Shown here piece by piece: positions 19,641-30,590 of a DNA stretch of 64,000 nt. Numbering within the stretch: the first letter of the stretch is position 1; each line of letters begins with the position of its first letter. The DNA comes from Odontocerum albicorne. Lineage: Eukaryota > Arthropoda > Insecta > Trichoptera > Odontoceridae. The translations under genes and the position numbers were made by a program. The notes under the pieces were generated by a model that was given only the letters and a program-made list of their open reading frames with translations, searched no databases and was not told where the DNA came from. Location: NCBI GenBank assembly GCA_949825065.1, contig OX463842.1, forward strand, positions 2,115,501 through 2,179,500, read 5' to 3'.

Positions 19641-20225
19641 AAGATCTTATGCATTTAAGTTTAGTGGAAAACCGCGCAGCTATTGACTTAAGAAAAAAAA
19701 ACTGTTTTTTAATCAAAATATGATTTAATATGAGTTGTATAAGGTCTTTGGGAGTGTTGTACCGCGTAGTTTGGCTTATGCTAACTCAACTATAAAAATC
19801 GACGACCTTATGTATGTAAGTCCAGCGCGTAATTGCGCAGCTTTGGACTTAAAACAATTTAACTATGGACTCAAAACAATTTAACTTTGGACTTAAAACA
19901 ATTTTTTTGTACTTTTAAGCCACACACATCATAATACTTCAAAAAACTTGTTTGATATGAGCTACATAAGGTCTTTTTAAGTGTTGTACCGCGTGGTCTG
20001 GCTTATGATGCAACGCGATACAACATTTCAAAATACCACATACAACTGATAAGGAGAACCGCGAAAGTCTCAAAACATGTTTGTTTGATATGAGTTATAT
20101 AAGGTTTCTTGGAGTGGTGTACCGCGTGGTCTGGCTTATGATGCAACGCGGTACAACATTTCAAAAGACCACATACAACTGATAAGGAGAACCGCAAAAG
20201 TCTCTAAACATGTTTGTTTGATATG
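19641..20225. repeat. Degenerate tandem repeat, about 135-bp units
   Basis: Two clear units (about 19955-20090 and 20088-20225) share GTTTGATATGAG, then GTACCGCGTGGTCTGGCTTA. Each has a short inverted repeat (GTACCGCGT with ACGCGGTAC). Degenerate copies extend left to about 19740, and a related scrap lies near 15800. Confidence 0.65.
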
Positions 20226-20721
20226 AGTTCCCAATATATTGAACAAAGCGAACATTTTAGTATCGAAAATACGGGTGACTCTTAAAACATTCGTCGGCGT
20301 CTCTCGCTCGGGTGGGTACAGGATCCGAGTGGATGGGACAGTGACGAGACAGAGCCGGCGCGGCGGGAAGCTGCTAAGAGATCACTCTTATTTCTGGACC
20401 CTACCTGCATGAACCGCGAGGGTGCTTCTCGGCCAGCTCACGCCACTGGACGGTCGAAATAGCTCGGGCAGCACATTTTTTCATTATTTTGACAGTCAAT
20501 TTGTAATTTTTTCGCATCGGCGATGAGAAAACGTTGAAATAAATAAATAAGGATTATTAAACAATCAATTACTTTGTTAATTATTGTACTTAAATATATT
20601 AATCCCCACTACACGTGATTCTACGTTCTATCCTGAAGCTCTCTTCCGATAGAATGGAAGGAGGAATAATACATAGATATTTTGGGCTGTGATTAATGTT
20701 ACCAGTAGACTAACAAAGTAC
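20226..20721. other. GC-rich patch and half foldback
   Basis: 20290-20480 is GC-rich with no recognised identity. 20600-20665 resembles the left half of the foldback at 54755-54850 (TACACGTG, then TTCTAC). Confidence 0.35.
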
Positions 20722-21288
20722 CGTATTGGCCCGACTATAGGGCGACCCTGATTATAAGGCGACCCTATATTTTAATCTACTTTTTGGAGAAAAAAAAAAC
20801 ATTGCCCTTACCATTATAATATTATGAAAAATAAAACGAAAAATATTTATTAAAAAGAAGTACAGTTAACATTATTTCCCGTGATACCGAATTGTCTGGC
20901 AGCCGCACAGTTGTTGGTTGTTTCTGCAGCACGCACCACCATAACCTTAAAATTGGAATCATTGCTTCTGCGTATTCCTTAATTCACTTGATTTTTTTGA
21001 CCTCCTCGTCTTTCAATATGGTCAGTCATAATATTTTTTTAGGTAGCAAAGACGCAAAACAAAGCATTGTTAAAAAAAACACCTCAAAAACTGTCAGAAA
21101 TTATTACGCACAGGTTATGTGTAAACAATGACGCCTTTTGAACGCTCTCACAATGCTACAATGTTGTCATTTCGCTAATCGCGAGTCGTGAATTTAGTGT
21201 TACCCACTATGTTTGTGACTCGAATATAAGGCGACCCCCCTATTTACGTGTCGCGTTTTGAAATAAAAACGGGCTAATACGGTTATGT
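20722..21288 (-). mobile_element. Pogo/Tigger-like deletion derivative
   Basis: The ends are inverted: left CCGTATTGGCCCGACTATA, and right, read inward, CCGTATTAGCCCG. Both carry internal ATAAGGCGACCC motifs. The minus strand near 20885-20960 encodes FKVMVVRAAETTNNCAAARQ, the helix-turn-helix start typical of pogo/CENPB-type transposases. The catalytic region is missing. Confidence 0.65.
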
Positions 21289-21679
21289 ATTATTAAATAT
21301 TCTAATAAGGAGTCTCACAAAGATAAAACTGCAACCTTTGAAAAATAATGATAATCATCAGGACTTGTAAGGTGCATGGTAGCAACATACAAAAATAATA
21401 ATCCTGTTTAACTCTGGACATGTTGATAGAAAGAATTATAAAAGTCTGGCAAAGTTGGTGATTATAGACAGTTGAGGTAAGGCGGGCGAGATAAATATAT
21501 TCTATGAGATAGACGTGTCAAATAAATGAGCTAATACGATCCTCTTTCAGCGCTGCATTCATCGTGGCCTAAGACCGGGAGGGAAAGAAACAGGTGGTGT
21601 ATCAAGTTCGAGACAAAGCAGAGCACCACGACGCTCAGCATTGAGCACAAAGACCAAATAGACTATTTTAATATTCTTC
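21289..21679. other. AT-rich sequence, nothing recognised
   Basis: No terminal repeat or coding similarity was seen. Confidence 0.3.
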
Positions 21680-22110
21680 TTCCCAGTGTCATGTCAGGTC
21701 CCGCCAACGTTGACTATCACCTGAGAGTAGACATCTTTGTCACCGGCAGTCCGAAAAAGATCCCCAACGTTCCTTATACCAGTCCAATCACGTATATTGC
21801 GGAGCCAGGTAATTTTCCTCCTGCCAACACCTCTTCAACCCTCTATTTTGCCTGGTATGATCAGGTGCAGTAATTTATACTTTACTCCTATAAGTACATA
21901 ACCCAAATAGGACACCTTTTGGATTTTAATATTAGTCAGCAATTCTCTATCAACTTTGGCTCTTTGAAGAACCCTTGTGTTGCTGATCATATCCGTCCAG
22001 GGTATCTATAGCATTCTCCGGTGTATCCACATTTCGAATGCTTCCAGTCGGTTTATACTATTATACCAACTTTGAGGGTCCATGATTCCACTCCATGCAA
22101 TAACACTAAC
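21680..22110 (-). mobile_element. LINE B, 3' end fragment
   Basis: Minus-strand copy collinear with 47123-47524, with the GAAGAA tail at the left edge (21677-21682). It holds a decayed C-terminus (EAFEMW-type region near 22040, then a VIFNV-like end). Frameshifts are present. Confidence 0.75.
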
Positions 22111-22865
22111 CAAACGTAGCATTTGACTAACCGTTGTCGAAGTTTCAAATTTAGATTATCATCGCAGAATACAGAAGACTCTTTTACATACAAAGTATTT
22201 TGAAATATCTCTCATTGGTTGTGCAAAAATGCCGCCTAATTTTATTATGTGTATTACAAACAATGCGTAAAAAAACATAGATGACACCTGCTCATCTACA
22301 ATTTGTGATCGATTCTCATAAATTGTAAGTGTTTTAGAAAAGATAGATGACCATAAATATATAATAAAGTATGTAAATATATCTAATAAAGCATTAATAA
22401 AGGAGGGGATATCAGGTAAGACGAATATAAAGGCGCTAACACAGTGGTTCAGGATGATAACCATAGAGAATAGGTGAGACTTGTCCGTCACCTTTCACGA
22501 AACTGAAGATCGATTATAAAAAATGGCCATAAATTTTATTGCAGTGTGTTGTGTGTGAAAAAAAAAGAAGAATAAATTATCACGTTATTGTACCCCCGTA
22601 TTTATAATTATTGTTATCCTTCCCAATTTTTCTGGACAAGTGCGTTAAAACCCATAAATAACATCATCAAAAACCCATAAATTTGGTGCTTGTAACAAAT
22701 TGGACCGGTTTCAGAACTCGTCTTTTGTTTACACTTGGTTCGATAGATTAATGCGAAATTAACGTAATAAAATTTTCTCACCATCATAGAATCTTTCTCT
22801 TCGAACTTTATTTTTGGATGTATAGTTGATAATATCGTCAAAAAGAATCACTTGGTAAGTTTTCT
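22110..22865. other. AT-rich sequence with a 110-codon minus-strand ORF
   Basis: The minus-strand frame 22159-22491 is open for 110 codons and very hydrophobic (SHLFSMVIILNHCVSAFIF, then IIYLWSSIFSKT). It could be a chance frame in AT-rich DNA or an exon of a membrane protein. A donor-like GTATGT follows at about 22194-22189. I recognise no family. Confidence 0.2.
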
Positions 22866-23405
22866 AAAATTGATTACAATTTATTAAATACTTTTATTGC
22901 AAATTCAATCTGGCTGACTCATGGTTAGGCGGTAATCTCTTCCAACCGATCAGACAAAAGCAAATGAAGCAAGTTACATGGTCGCAAAAAAACATTCAAA
23001 TGACTATCCCCTCCCCCTCCCTCACAAAATCCATAAACACATACGTAAGCTTACGTCCACAAACCCTACAAAGACGTACAATTACCCGAACATTCCTTTT
23101 CATATAAAATGAGATCATCAATCAAAGGAAAAGGAAGAAGGGATGGTGGAGAGGCCAGGGAATAATCAGGAGTGAAACCGTCTTTTCAGACGCTTCTTAA
23201 AGCATGCCAAGAACGGAGCGAGTCTAACATTGGTTTGTAACGGATTCCAGAGACTCTCTGCATGGATATGAAATGTCGACGCAAAAAAGAGTGGTGAACC
23301 GGAAAGGCCAATAAACAATCTATGTTTGAGCGTAGCGCTAGTCCATGGTCGGATAACGCTGAAAATTTATTATGGTTAATCGACAATCTTGCTGTCAACA
23401 TAAAA
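22866..23405 (-). mobile_element. LINE E, 3' end
   Basis: Minus-strand copy of the family best seen at 32890-33510. The coding part (23186-23400) has LSDHGLALRSNIDCLLAFPV before a frameshift. The 3' UTR runs to the TTTATTGCAA end. Confidence 0.7.
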
Positions 23406-23439
23406 AAAAACTGTATCCTTTTTTTTTATTCAATTTTAA

Positions 23440-23648
23440 TTATACAGAATACGAGTACCTGACAGGTTTATTGCCATGTGGCAATATTTTCCATCTAACT
23501 AGAAAGGTGTGAAAGAGGTCTTCAGCAAAATCCTGACTGGAATCCTTTTTTTTTTAACTTGGTTCAAACGAGATTCGAGCCCACAACCTTTGGGTTAGGA
23601 TACAGGCGTCTTACCAATTAGGCTGCGGAGATCGTGGCCTAGTTGATA
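23440..23648 (-). mobile_element. tRNA-derived SINE
   Basis: On the minus strand it starts with a tRNA-like head with A-box-like (GCCTAATTGGTAAGAC) and B-box-like (GTTGTGGGCTCGAATC) sequences. It ends in the tail TATTGCCACATGGCAATAAA shared with LINE E. Confidence 0.75.
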
Positions 23649-24026
23649 AGGACTTTTTTTTACCTAATTCAAATAATAAATACAATTTATGACCCTTAAC
23701 AATAACCTCAGAAGTTTTTACAGTAAAATGTGCAAAAGCAATATTAGTTATTTTAAGATTTACAAAAAAAATTAAATACCTGCAATAAATCAATTAAAGT
23801 CTGTAAAATATTGAAGTACCAGTCGAAAAGATTTAAATTATAGACCATTTAACAGACATAAAATTACACAAGCGCATATTGTAAATAGCAGCGACATATC
23901 CATATAATTTAAGAGTATCCACTTGTGCATGTTTTGTTTTTGTTTTTCTCATAGTGCAAGTATTATGTATACTTTACTTCTAAGAAGAATAAAATAATGA
24001 GCAGTAAGAAAAAAACACAGTGAGAT
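23649..24026. other. AT-rich sequence, nothing recognised
   Basis: No repeat structure or coding similarity was seen. Confidence 0.3.
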
Positions 24027-24090
24027 CTAAAGCACTGTTTCTTAACCTTTTTAGCCTTGTGACCTCCCCAAAGTTAACATATTAATGTAT
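24027..24090 (+). repeat. hAT-type terminus
   Basis: CACTGTTTCTTAACCTTTTT, then GCCTTGTGACC, is the usual left end of many hAT elements. No matching right end was identified before 24360. Confidence 0.4.
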
Positions 24091-24364
24091 CATAATTACA
24101 GTGCCAAATAATAAAGTTTTTAAAATACGAGTAATAGTGGATGGAGTGATACTAAATTCTAGGAAACTTTCAGATATAACAAAGTACATTCTAAACTTTT
24201 GAAATTTTTTGAATTATACATTACATTAGACAAAAATCGCACTCCTAATTTCGACATGGTAGTGTTTTCTAATCACCGAGTATTTTAACAATACAAACAG
24301 GCGCTCTGCGCGAACTAATCGTGTGGCATTCTAAAACCCATACCACTACTTCCTTCCGTGGTTG

Positions 24365-24840
24365 CAGTCCTAAGACTGGTTTGTAACAATTTCAACTCTT
24401 CTCCTCCATTCCCCCCTGTCCTGTGCGGCTCTCTTTAAGTCTGTATATGTTGAGCAGCGCACGTCCACCAACAGGTCCTCCAGGTACTCTCGGCGTGGGC
24501 GTCCCCTAGAGTTGGTCCCCTCGGTCATACCCTCCATTATGGCATGCAAGAGGCCCTCTTGTCGTATTATATGACCGATCCATCTTGCACGCCTTTCGGA
24601 CAGGATCCTGAGCAGGTGCCTTCCTCCTTCGATTCGTTGGAGAACCTCTTCATTTGTGATGCGGTCTCTCCAGGAAATTCCTAATAGTCTTCTATAGGAC
24701 CACATCTCAAAAGCCTCTAGTCTTCGTCTATCTCTTTCGGATAGGCACCATGTCTCGCAGCCGTACATCAAGATACTCCATACATAGGTCTTGATGAGGA
24801 GTATTCTCAGTTTACACAACTTATGTAGTGGTATACTCAC
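24365..24840 (-). mobile_element. LINE F, 3' coding end
   Basis: The minus-strand frame 24370-24840 is open for 156 codons and gives a typical non-LTR C-terminus: LMYGCETWCLSERDRRRLEA, SYRRLLGISWRDRITNEEVL, RARWIGHIIRQEG and NSRGRPRREYLEDL. The frame is clean, so this is a fairly young 5'-truncated insertion. The 5' edge runs into an inverted duplication. Clade not determined (RTE- or CR1-like). Confidence 0.8.
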
Positions 24841-24932
24841 AACTTATGTAGTAAGTATTACACAACTTATGTAGTGGTATACTCTCAGAGGAGTATACCA
24901 CTACATAAGTTGTGTAATACTTAGAGTTTTAC
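24820..24932. repeat. Direct and inverted duplications at a LINE 5' edge
   Basis: ACACAACTTATGTAGTGGTA occurs in direct repeat (about 24815 and 24872) and inverted (24895-24918). It abuts the truncated 5' end of LINE F. Confidence 0.8.
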
Positions 24933-25684
24933 TCACACTATTGCAAAATGTATCGAATGTGCTACGCTTCCCATTTGGAAGATATGCGTGTTACTAACTA
25001 GAATAATGATCTAGTTAAGAAGATATCTGATTTATTTATGATAAAAAATACATTTATATTTTTAAATGGAGATAGTATTTTGTAATGCATATTTATTGTA
25101 ATTTTTTAAATTATTTTGAATAACACTTTTTTAGTCAATTAATATTTTTTGGTGACTTCCATGTCAATATACATCGTAAATTCAGTTTTTTTATGAAATT
25201 AAAATATTTTGTTATATTTTGTCTTATACTTCTGTAGTATTCTCAGATAGTTAACTGCATCCGAGTATACCTAACCCATTGGGTTCCTAGTACTGACCGT
25301 GTATAGGAACATTTTGATCAGTCTATGAATCCTTTTGTCGGTTACCCATAAACCCCTTAACAATATTAACAAGCCGACTATAATAGTCATCTCGCTATAA
25401 TAAAACCATTACCATACACCATGACCCAACAGCAGACAACCTATTGTACCCGGTTTCTCTTGGATCCAATTGAATCTGTCATCGTTTTTGTTAGGCAACT
25501 TTTGAAGGACAATTTGACTAAACCGATTAGGTAGAATGGAAATTGAATAATTATTAAGCAAAAATGTTATAATTTAATTGTTTTATTTTTGTTCATTGAG
25601 AAAATAAATGACACGTTAATGCCCTTTACATATTAAAGAAACGATTAAAAAACAACAGATAACGTCTTCCAAAATTAAAATACA
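24933..25684. other. AT-rich sequence, nothing recognised
   Basis: No family or coding similarity was seen. Confidence 0.3.
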
Positions 25685-26111
25685 CGTCCTATAATAAGTG
25701 TCCATTATATATCACAGTGAGTATTGTAAAACAATAAATGAAGTGTCAACATCTTCAAAATAAAGAGACTTAAGTGTCCTTTATATATCACAGTAAGTAT
25801 TGTAAAACAATAAATGAAGTATCAACATCTTCAAAATAAAGATACTTAAGTTTCCTTTATATATCACAGTAAGTTTTGTAAAACAATAAATGAAGTATCA
25901 ACATCTTCAAAGTAAAGAGACTTAAGTATCCTTTTTATATCACAGTATAGTAAGTATTGTAAAACAATAAATGAAGTATCAAGATCTTCAAAGTAAAGAG
26001 ACTTAAGTATCCTTTATCATACATGCACAGTATACCAAATTATCGATTATAAAACAATAAGTGACGTATCAACATCTTCCAAAACTAGAATACACTTACG
26101 TGTCCTTTATA
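25685..26111 (+). repeat. Minisatellite, about 75-85 bp units
   Basis: Five to six units share CACAGTAAGTATTGTAAAAC, then ATGAAGTATCAACATCTTC and CTTAAGTATCCTTTATATAT. A further partial unit (26677-26730) lies beyond the mariner insertion, so the array was split. Confidence 0.9.
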
Positions 26112-26674
26112 TTGAGTGTTAACATAAGTTGTGTCCGTTTTTTTTTCAAATGAAGAGAACAAGAGGACACAACAAAAAAAATTACAACAAATTAGTCAAT
26201 AATGTATTCTCCTTCATTATTTTACAACAAATAAGTCAATAATATATTTTCCTTCATTATTTACAACTTCTTGCCAACGTTCTACAAGTTTTTCAATGCC
26301 TGTGCGATAAAACCATTCGGTCTTGGCTCGAGGATTTCGTCCAATCATGTCCGCAATTCGACGTTATTATTGAAGGAAAAACCATCGACGAGCTGTCCTT
26401 TCATTCATAGCATCTTAACCGTATACTTCGCAAATATCGCGAACAGCTTTTGCAGAAGGAGGTGTCGAAAATGCTCATTTTCGTCTACTTGACATTCCAT
26501 TTTGAAGGCTTGTAATCAAATAAAATAATGTATGTAACGTAAAAGCAAACACAATATCTTGTAGAGCAGAAAGTTTTCTTTCGAATGACGTATAATTTTT
26601 ACCATTTTGTTTTACTTTTGGTGCTCATTTTTAAATTGAAAAAAAAAACGGAAACAACTTATGTTAACACTTAA
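26112..26674 (-). mobile_element. Mariner deletion derivative, 563 bp
   Basis: Terminal inverted repeats TTGAGTGTTAACATAAGTTG and TTAAGTGTTAACATAAGTTG are flanked by TA on both sides (26110-26111, 26675-26676). The minus strand keeps the transposase start (MEWQVDE, then HFRHLL-like near 26490) and end (RAKTEWFYRTGIEKLVERWQ near 26280-26340). The middle, with the catalytic DDD region, is deleted. A related but 3'-truncated copy lies at 55369. Confidence 0.85.
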
Positions 26675-26769
26675 TATAATATATAACAGTAAGTATTATG
26701 AAACAATATATAAAGTATCAATCCACATCCTCCCTTGAACCGTGAAGTTCTATAAAAGTTAAAAAAATC

Positions 26770-27225
26770 ACAGCAATCCCTTAGTCGCTGGCCTGAGGGC
26801 TTACAAGAGTAAATCAGACCTATCTTTCCGTTATAAGCACAGGCTCCCGAAGCATTATATGTTGCCTGACTAGTCCACATAACATACAGTATTAGCTGGG
26901 AAGACCAAGGTCTGAGTGAATGTGATGGAATACAAGTAGCCTGAACTAGTGGACTTGTTCTTGCTAAATAATTAGTTGTAAGAATTGTTATCTAGTTATA
27001 ATTAGTATGTAGGTGTTAACTATTTCTAAGAATTCATACACTAAGATTATAAATAAACAAAATAAAATGACATGTAGGAAAATAAGATTAAGAAAGTTCA
27101 TAAATTAAAAGATATAAAAAGGATTAGTTAAGTATTAAATTTGTATATAGGTAAAGCCTTCGCAAATATTTTTATCATAATATATTAATTTATTTAATAA
27201 ACAAAAACATTTCAAATAACAACAT
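26770..27225 (+). repeat. Dispersed repeat G, likely LINE 3' end
   Basis: It matches 56355-56715 in inverted orientation (for example GGTCTGAGTGAATGTGATGG and AATTGTTATCTAGTTATAA). The other copy has a poly(T) at its left edge (56359-56378), so the sense strand probably ends in poly(A). Confidence 0.6.
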
Positions 27226-27911
27226 AATCCCAACAACCACGTCATGTAATGTCCAATGACTCAGTGTCAACTTTTCTTACCTTTTATAAATATAGTGTTA
27301 CATCATAGCCTGAAGAATTTCATTTATGTTAGCATTCGTACTTAATAAAACGCAAAGAATTATCTATTTCAATATGAGCGCTTTATCTTTAACCTTTATG
27401 TCATAATTGAAGTTAAATTAGAGGGTTATGAAACATTTGAATTGGAATTATACATTGTAAAACTAATGATCAATTTTGTATCCATTTGTTACAAAATGCG
27501 ATTAAACGCGTTGAGTTTGCGGCTTAACAAACCGCATTCCAACGAAGTATCAACAAGCTCATAAAAATATTAAAATATCATAGGTTCACAAGTGTGTTCA
27601 AATCGAATCCGTCAAGCGCAGTTGTTCTTTACCAGGAGTGCACACATTCCTGGAGGTGCGATAAACTCAATACAGGGATGAGATTCTTGATACCTGAACT
27701 TATGATAAATACATAGCATAGCTATTCTAAACCTTTTTAGACAATGATGGCATAAAAGTTCCATCATTATCATGTATACATTGTTCAGTAGGGTTGCGAA
27801 AAACATTGTTTAAATGTAATGGGTGCTGGAGGCTGAAAAGATTAAGAAATATTGATGAAAATTACTTATTTATTTTATTTAACAAATATGAATTCGCCGA
27901 TTTCATCATAA
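27226..27911. other. AT-rich sequence, nothing recognised
   Basis: No tandem repeat, terminal repeat or coding similarity was seen. Confidence 0.3.
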
Positions 27912-28085
27912 ATTTCCAATAGTTTATTCATTCTTATGGTACAACGCAACTTACCCGAATTTATGATGCAAACACGTTGGATAACGTTGCAGGGAGATAA
28001 TACTGTCTTCGGTTCTAGGAATCAAGCCTTCGAGTTATGAACCGCTGGAGTAGGCAAGTAATTTACAGTTGTAAATACTATATAA
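27912..28085. repeat. Dispersed repeat, copy 2
   Basis: It matches 1665-1819 closely (ATGATGCAAACACGTTGGAT, then TATGAACCGCTGGAGTAGGC). It abuts a hAT-type MITE as copy 1 does, but keeps about 11 more bases before it. Confidence 0.6.
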
Positions 28086-28914
28086 CAGACGTGGGCAAAT
28101 GCGGCTCCGAGAGCCGCATGCGGCTCTTCCTTGGATTAAATGCAGCTCCCAATGGATCCTATAAAAAATAGATACTTTCTTTCCCCATTATACTAGTATT
28201 TTTGCGATTTTCCTTTCTAAATGTTGTAAGTGACAAGATGCGCATGTATGAATGCAACTGTCAAAGATGCGAATATTGGTGTATACGTGTGTGCTGTGAT
28301 TTCAATGAGTAGGGTGCGCGCGCATCTCCTGTCTCTTTATGTGCGCAAACCACGCAAACCGTATTCTGCGCTATTTTAATATTTACTTATATGTGTATTT
28401 TTATACTTTATATAGCGCAGTAAAGAACACACAAAAGCTCCAGACCGCACAAAGGTAAGGAGAGATGCATGTTGGGATATACTAAAAGAGACCGTAAACA
28501 AGACACCTGGATTTGCAATATAACAAAGGTAGAAGACGTTATAAAGGTGTGTAAAAGACACGTAGCCAGAATATCAGACTCCCGATGGACATCCGAAATA
28601 ATCCAATGGTACCCAAGAGGCATAAAGAGGCCCAGATGAAGACCGAAGGTACGCTGGATAGATGAAATCAGGAAGCATGGCAGCATCACAAGCAACCGAA
28701 CTATTTGGAGTCAACTTGGGGAGACCTTCATCCAGCAGTGGATCGACCCTGGTTGACAATGATGATATAGCAATTAAGATTTGTGTAGAACATTTAATAA
28801 ATTAGAATAAGTGTATTTAATACTACGTGAGAACGTGACTACGGTGTGGCTTTTTATATATATGAAAATCCAGAATGTGGCTTTCGTTGACCTCATGTAT
28901 GCCCACCCCTTCTG
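28086..28914 (+). mobile_element. hAT-type MITE interrupted by a LINE scrap
   Basis: Starts CAGACGTGGGCAAATGCGGC. The right end read inward is CAGAAGGGGTGGGCATAC. It is collinear with 1821-2303 except for the inserted 28416-28770. Near the left end GCGGCTC/GAGCCGC forms a short palindrome. Confidence 0.7.
28416..28764 (+). mobile_element. 5'-truncated LINE nested in a hAT MITE
   Basis: A decayed non-LTR C-terminus (HVARISDSRWTSEIIQWYPR, then RPKVRWIDEIRKHGS) ends in a GACAATGATGAT tail. Both sides carry ATATAG (28410-28415 and 28765-28770), a 6-bp target duplication. The uninterrupted site is at about 2120-2130. Confidence 0.75.
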
Positions 28915-28917
28915 TAT

Positions 28918-29352
28918 AAATAAATAAATAAATATCAGGTTTATTGACAGCAACATAGTATGTACAAGATCACATCTGAATAACACTTCTAAAACACATA
29001 AATTGCAGAATATACATCAGACACAGAAGCTATCAAAAGGTCTGGGCTCATCTAATAGCATCCCCTCGGCCAAAATACACCCCACCAATATAGGGCGAAC
29101 CCAGCCACGGGGACACCAGATGTTTTTCAGCCCACACCCTTAAACACGTATACAAAAAAATAAACACAGAAAATAAATATAGTAGATGACAAAAAAGAAA
29201 AAAAGAAAAAAAATACATTCAAGAGAGAGTACACCAAAAGGTCCGGGCTCATCCCACAAACATTCCCACAGCCGAGATACACCCCACCAATGTAGGGCGA
29301 GCCCGACCGCAAGGGCATCAGGGGACTTCCATCCCACACCCCCGCATATCTA
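28918..29352 (-). mobile_element. LINE H, 3' UTR
   Basis: On the minus strand it ends CTATGTTGCTGTCAATAAAC, then ATTTATTTATTT. The body has two internal subrepeats (GTCTGGGCTCATC and GTCCGGGCTCATC types) about 175 bp apart. A second copy lies at 39985-40360. No coding part remains. Confidence 0.6.
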
Positions 29353-30151
29353 GATTAAAGAATAAATATAATAAAAAAGAAAAAAAAAATGCAAAAATAC
29401 GCAACAATTATTTTGTCAAATTCACGTTTTTCAAAAATCAACGGATTATTTATTGTGTAATGAAAAATAAACTTGTCTATAATTTAAAAAAATCCTTCCA
29501 ATTATTTTTTATTTCAAAATTGATCTTAAATTTTTACTGAAAATTATTGAATCTTTCTTTATGGATGGCCAGAGAAGGGGTTAAGGCAGTAAATTAATTA
29601 GGCTGCAACTCGGAACGGATTAATTAGGAGCGCATAATAAGGCCGGGATGAGACGAAAAGGTGAGAGGATCTGTTGTATGCTATGGAGGTGTATCATTCA
29701 GTAGATTTATGGCGGCCCGATAACGATGGACCGGGTCTGACACACTTGGGACAGGCATTCGACTGATTTTAAAATAATATTTACTTATAAAATAATTATT
29801 TTTTCAACTGCCGCGTGTTAAAATAGTATATCCCGAATTTTTTTCACATGCTTCTTAAAAGTAACATATGAATTACTTACGAATGACAAGAAAGGTAAGG
29901 AGGATGAAACAATCGTTTTTATGACGACATATCCATGAAGGTCCAAAAGTTTCCGGCTTGGACAAGGTAGATCTAGTATGGATACCACCCCCACAGCATG
30001 ATCAGGTAATGTTAAAATTTTACACATCTGACCTCAGTAGTAAGTCAAGCAGAACCGAAAGAACCAACCTGAATGGAAACGTTTTGTGGCATCCGTGTGT
30101 TCCTCATAGTACTTATATCATATGTTCAAAATATATAACCAATCAAAATTA
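29353..30151. other. Unassigned sequence
   Basis: 29560-29770 is less AT-rich (GCGGCCCGATAACGATGGAC) with two TTAATTAGG motifs, but I cannot assign it. The rest shows nothing. Confidence 0.3.
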
Positions 30152-30228
30152 GAATAAAAACGGGAGTCGAACCCGCAACCTCCGGGCTAGGAGACAATTG
30201 TCTTACAAGCTAGGCCACGGAGGTCGTT
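30152..30228 (-). repeat. tRNA-like SINE head
   Basis: The minus strand reads GACCTCCGTGGCCTAGCTTG, then GGAGGTTGCGGGTTCGACTC, matching A and B boxes. The SINE tail is absent, and a complete SINE lies directly right. It is not a tRNA gene because no cloverleaf or acceptor end fits. Confidence 0.7.
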
Positions 30229-30420
30229 TTTTTTTTCAACCTGAAGAGTTTATTGCCATGTGGAAATCTCTTCCAGCCAACCAGAAATATGTTTTTTTAT
30301 ATGCCTTAAGTGTTAAACAGACTGGAATCCTATTTAAAAAAAATTGGGTTCCAGCGGGGATCGAACCCGCAACCTCCGGATCGGCAGACATGTGTCTTAC
30401 CACCAGGCCACGGAGGTCGT
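30229..30420 (-). mobile_element. tRNA-derived SINE, complete
   Basis: On the minus strand: head GACCTCCGTGGCCTGGTGGT with GGTTGCGGGTTCGATCCCCG, body with GGATTCCAGTCTG, then the tail CTGGTTGGCTGGAAGAGATT and CACATGGCAATAAAC, ending in a short A run. It is closely related to 48403-48597. Confidence 0.85.
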
Positions 30421-30444
30421 CGTTGTGTACTATAATATTCATGA

Positions 30445-30590
30445 ATTTTGTAGTACTAAATAATGATTTGAATATTTTTTGCGATTGCGTAACTTCTTTA
30501 ATTAAATTTATCTGGTTGGCTGGAAGACATTGCTACCTGGCAATAATCCCGCTAAATTGTTATAAAATGAGTTGGTAAATAAATAAAAAA
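30445..30590 (+). repeat. LINE E tail fragment
   Basis: CTGGTTGGCTGGAAGACATT, then GCTACCTGGCAATAATCCCG and TAAATAAATAAA, matches the extreme 3' end of LINE E. Confidence 0.6.

Noticed and set aside
30152..30420. True tRNA genes
   Set aside because: Box A and B are present, but the flanks do not form an acceptor stem, and the same heads are joined to SINE bodies and tails.
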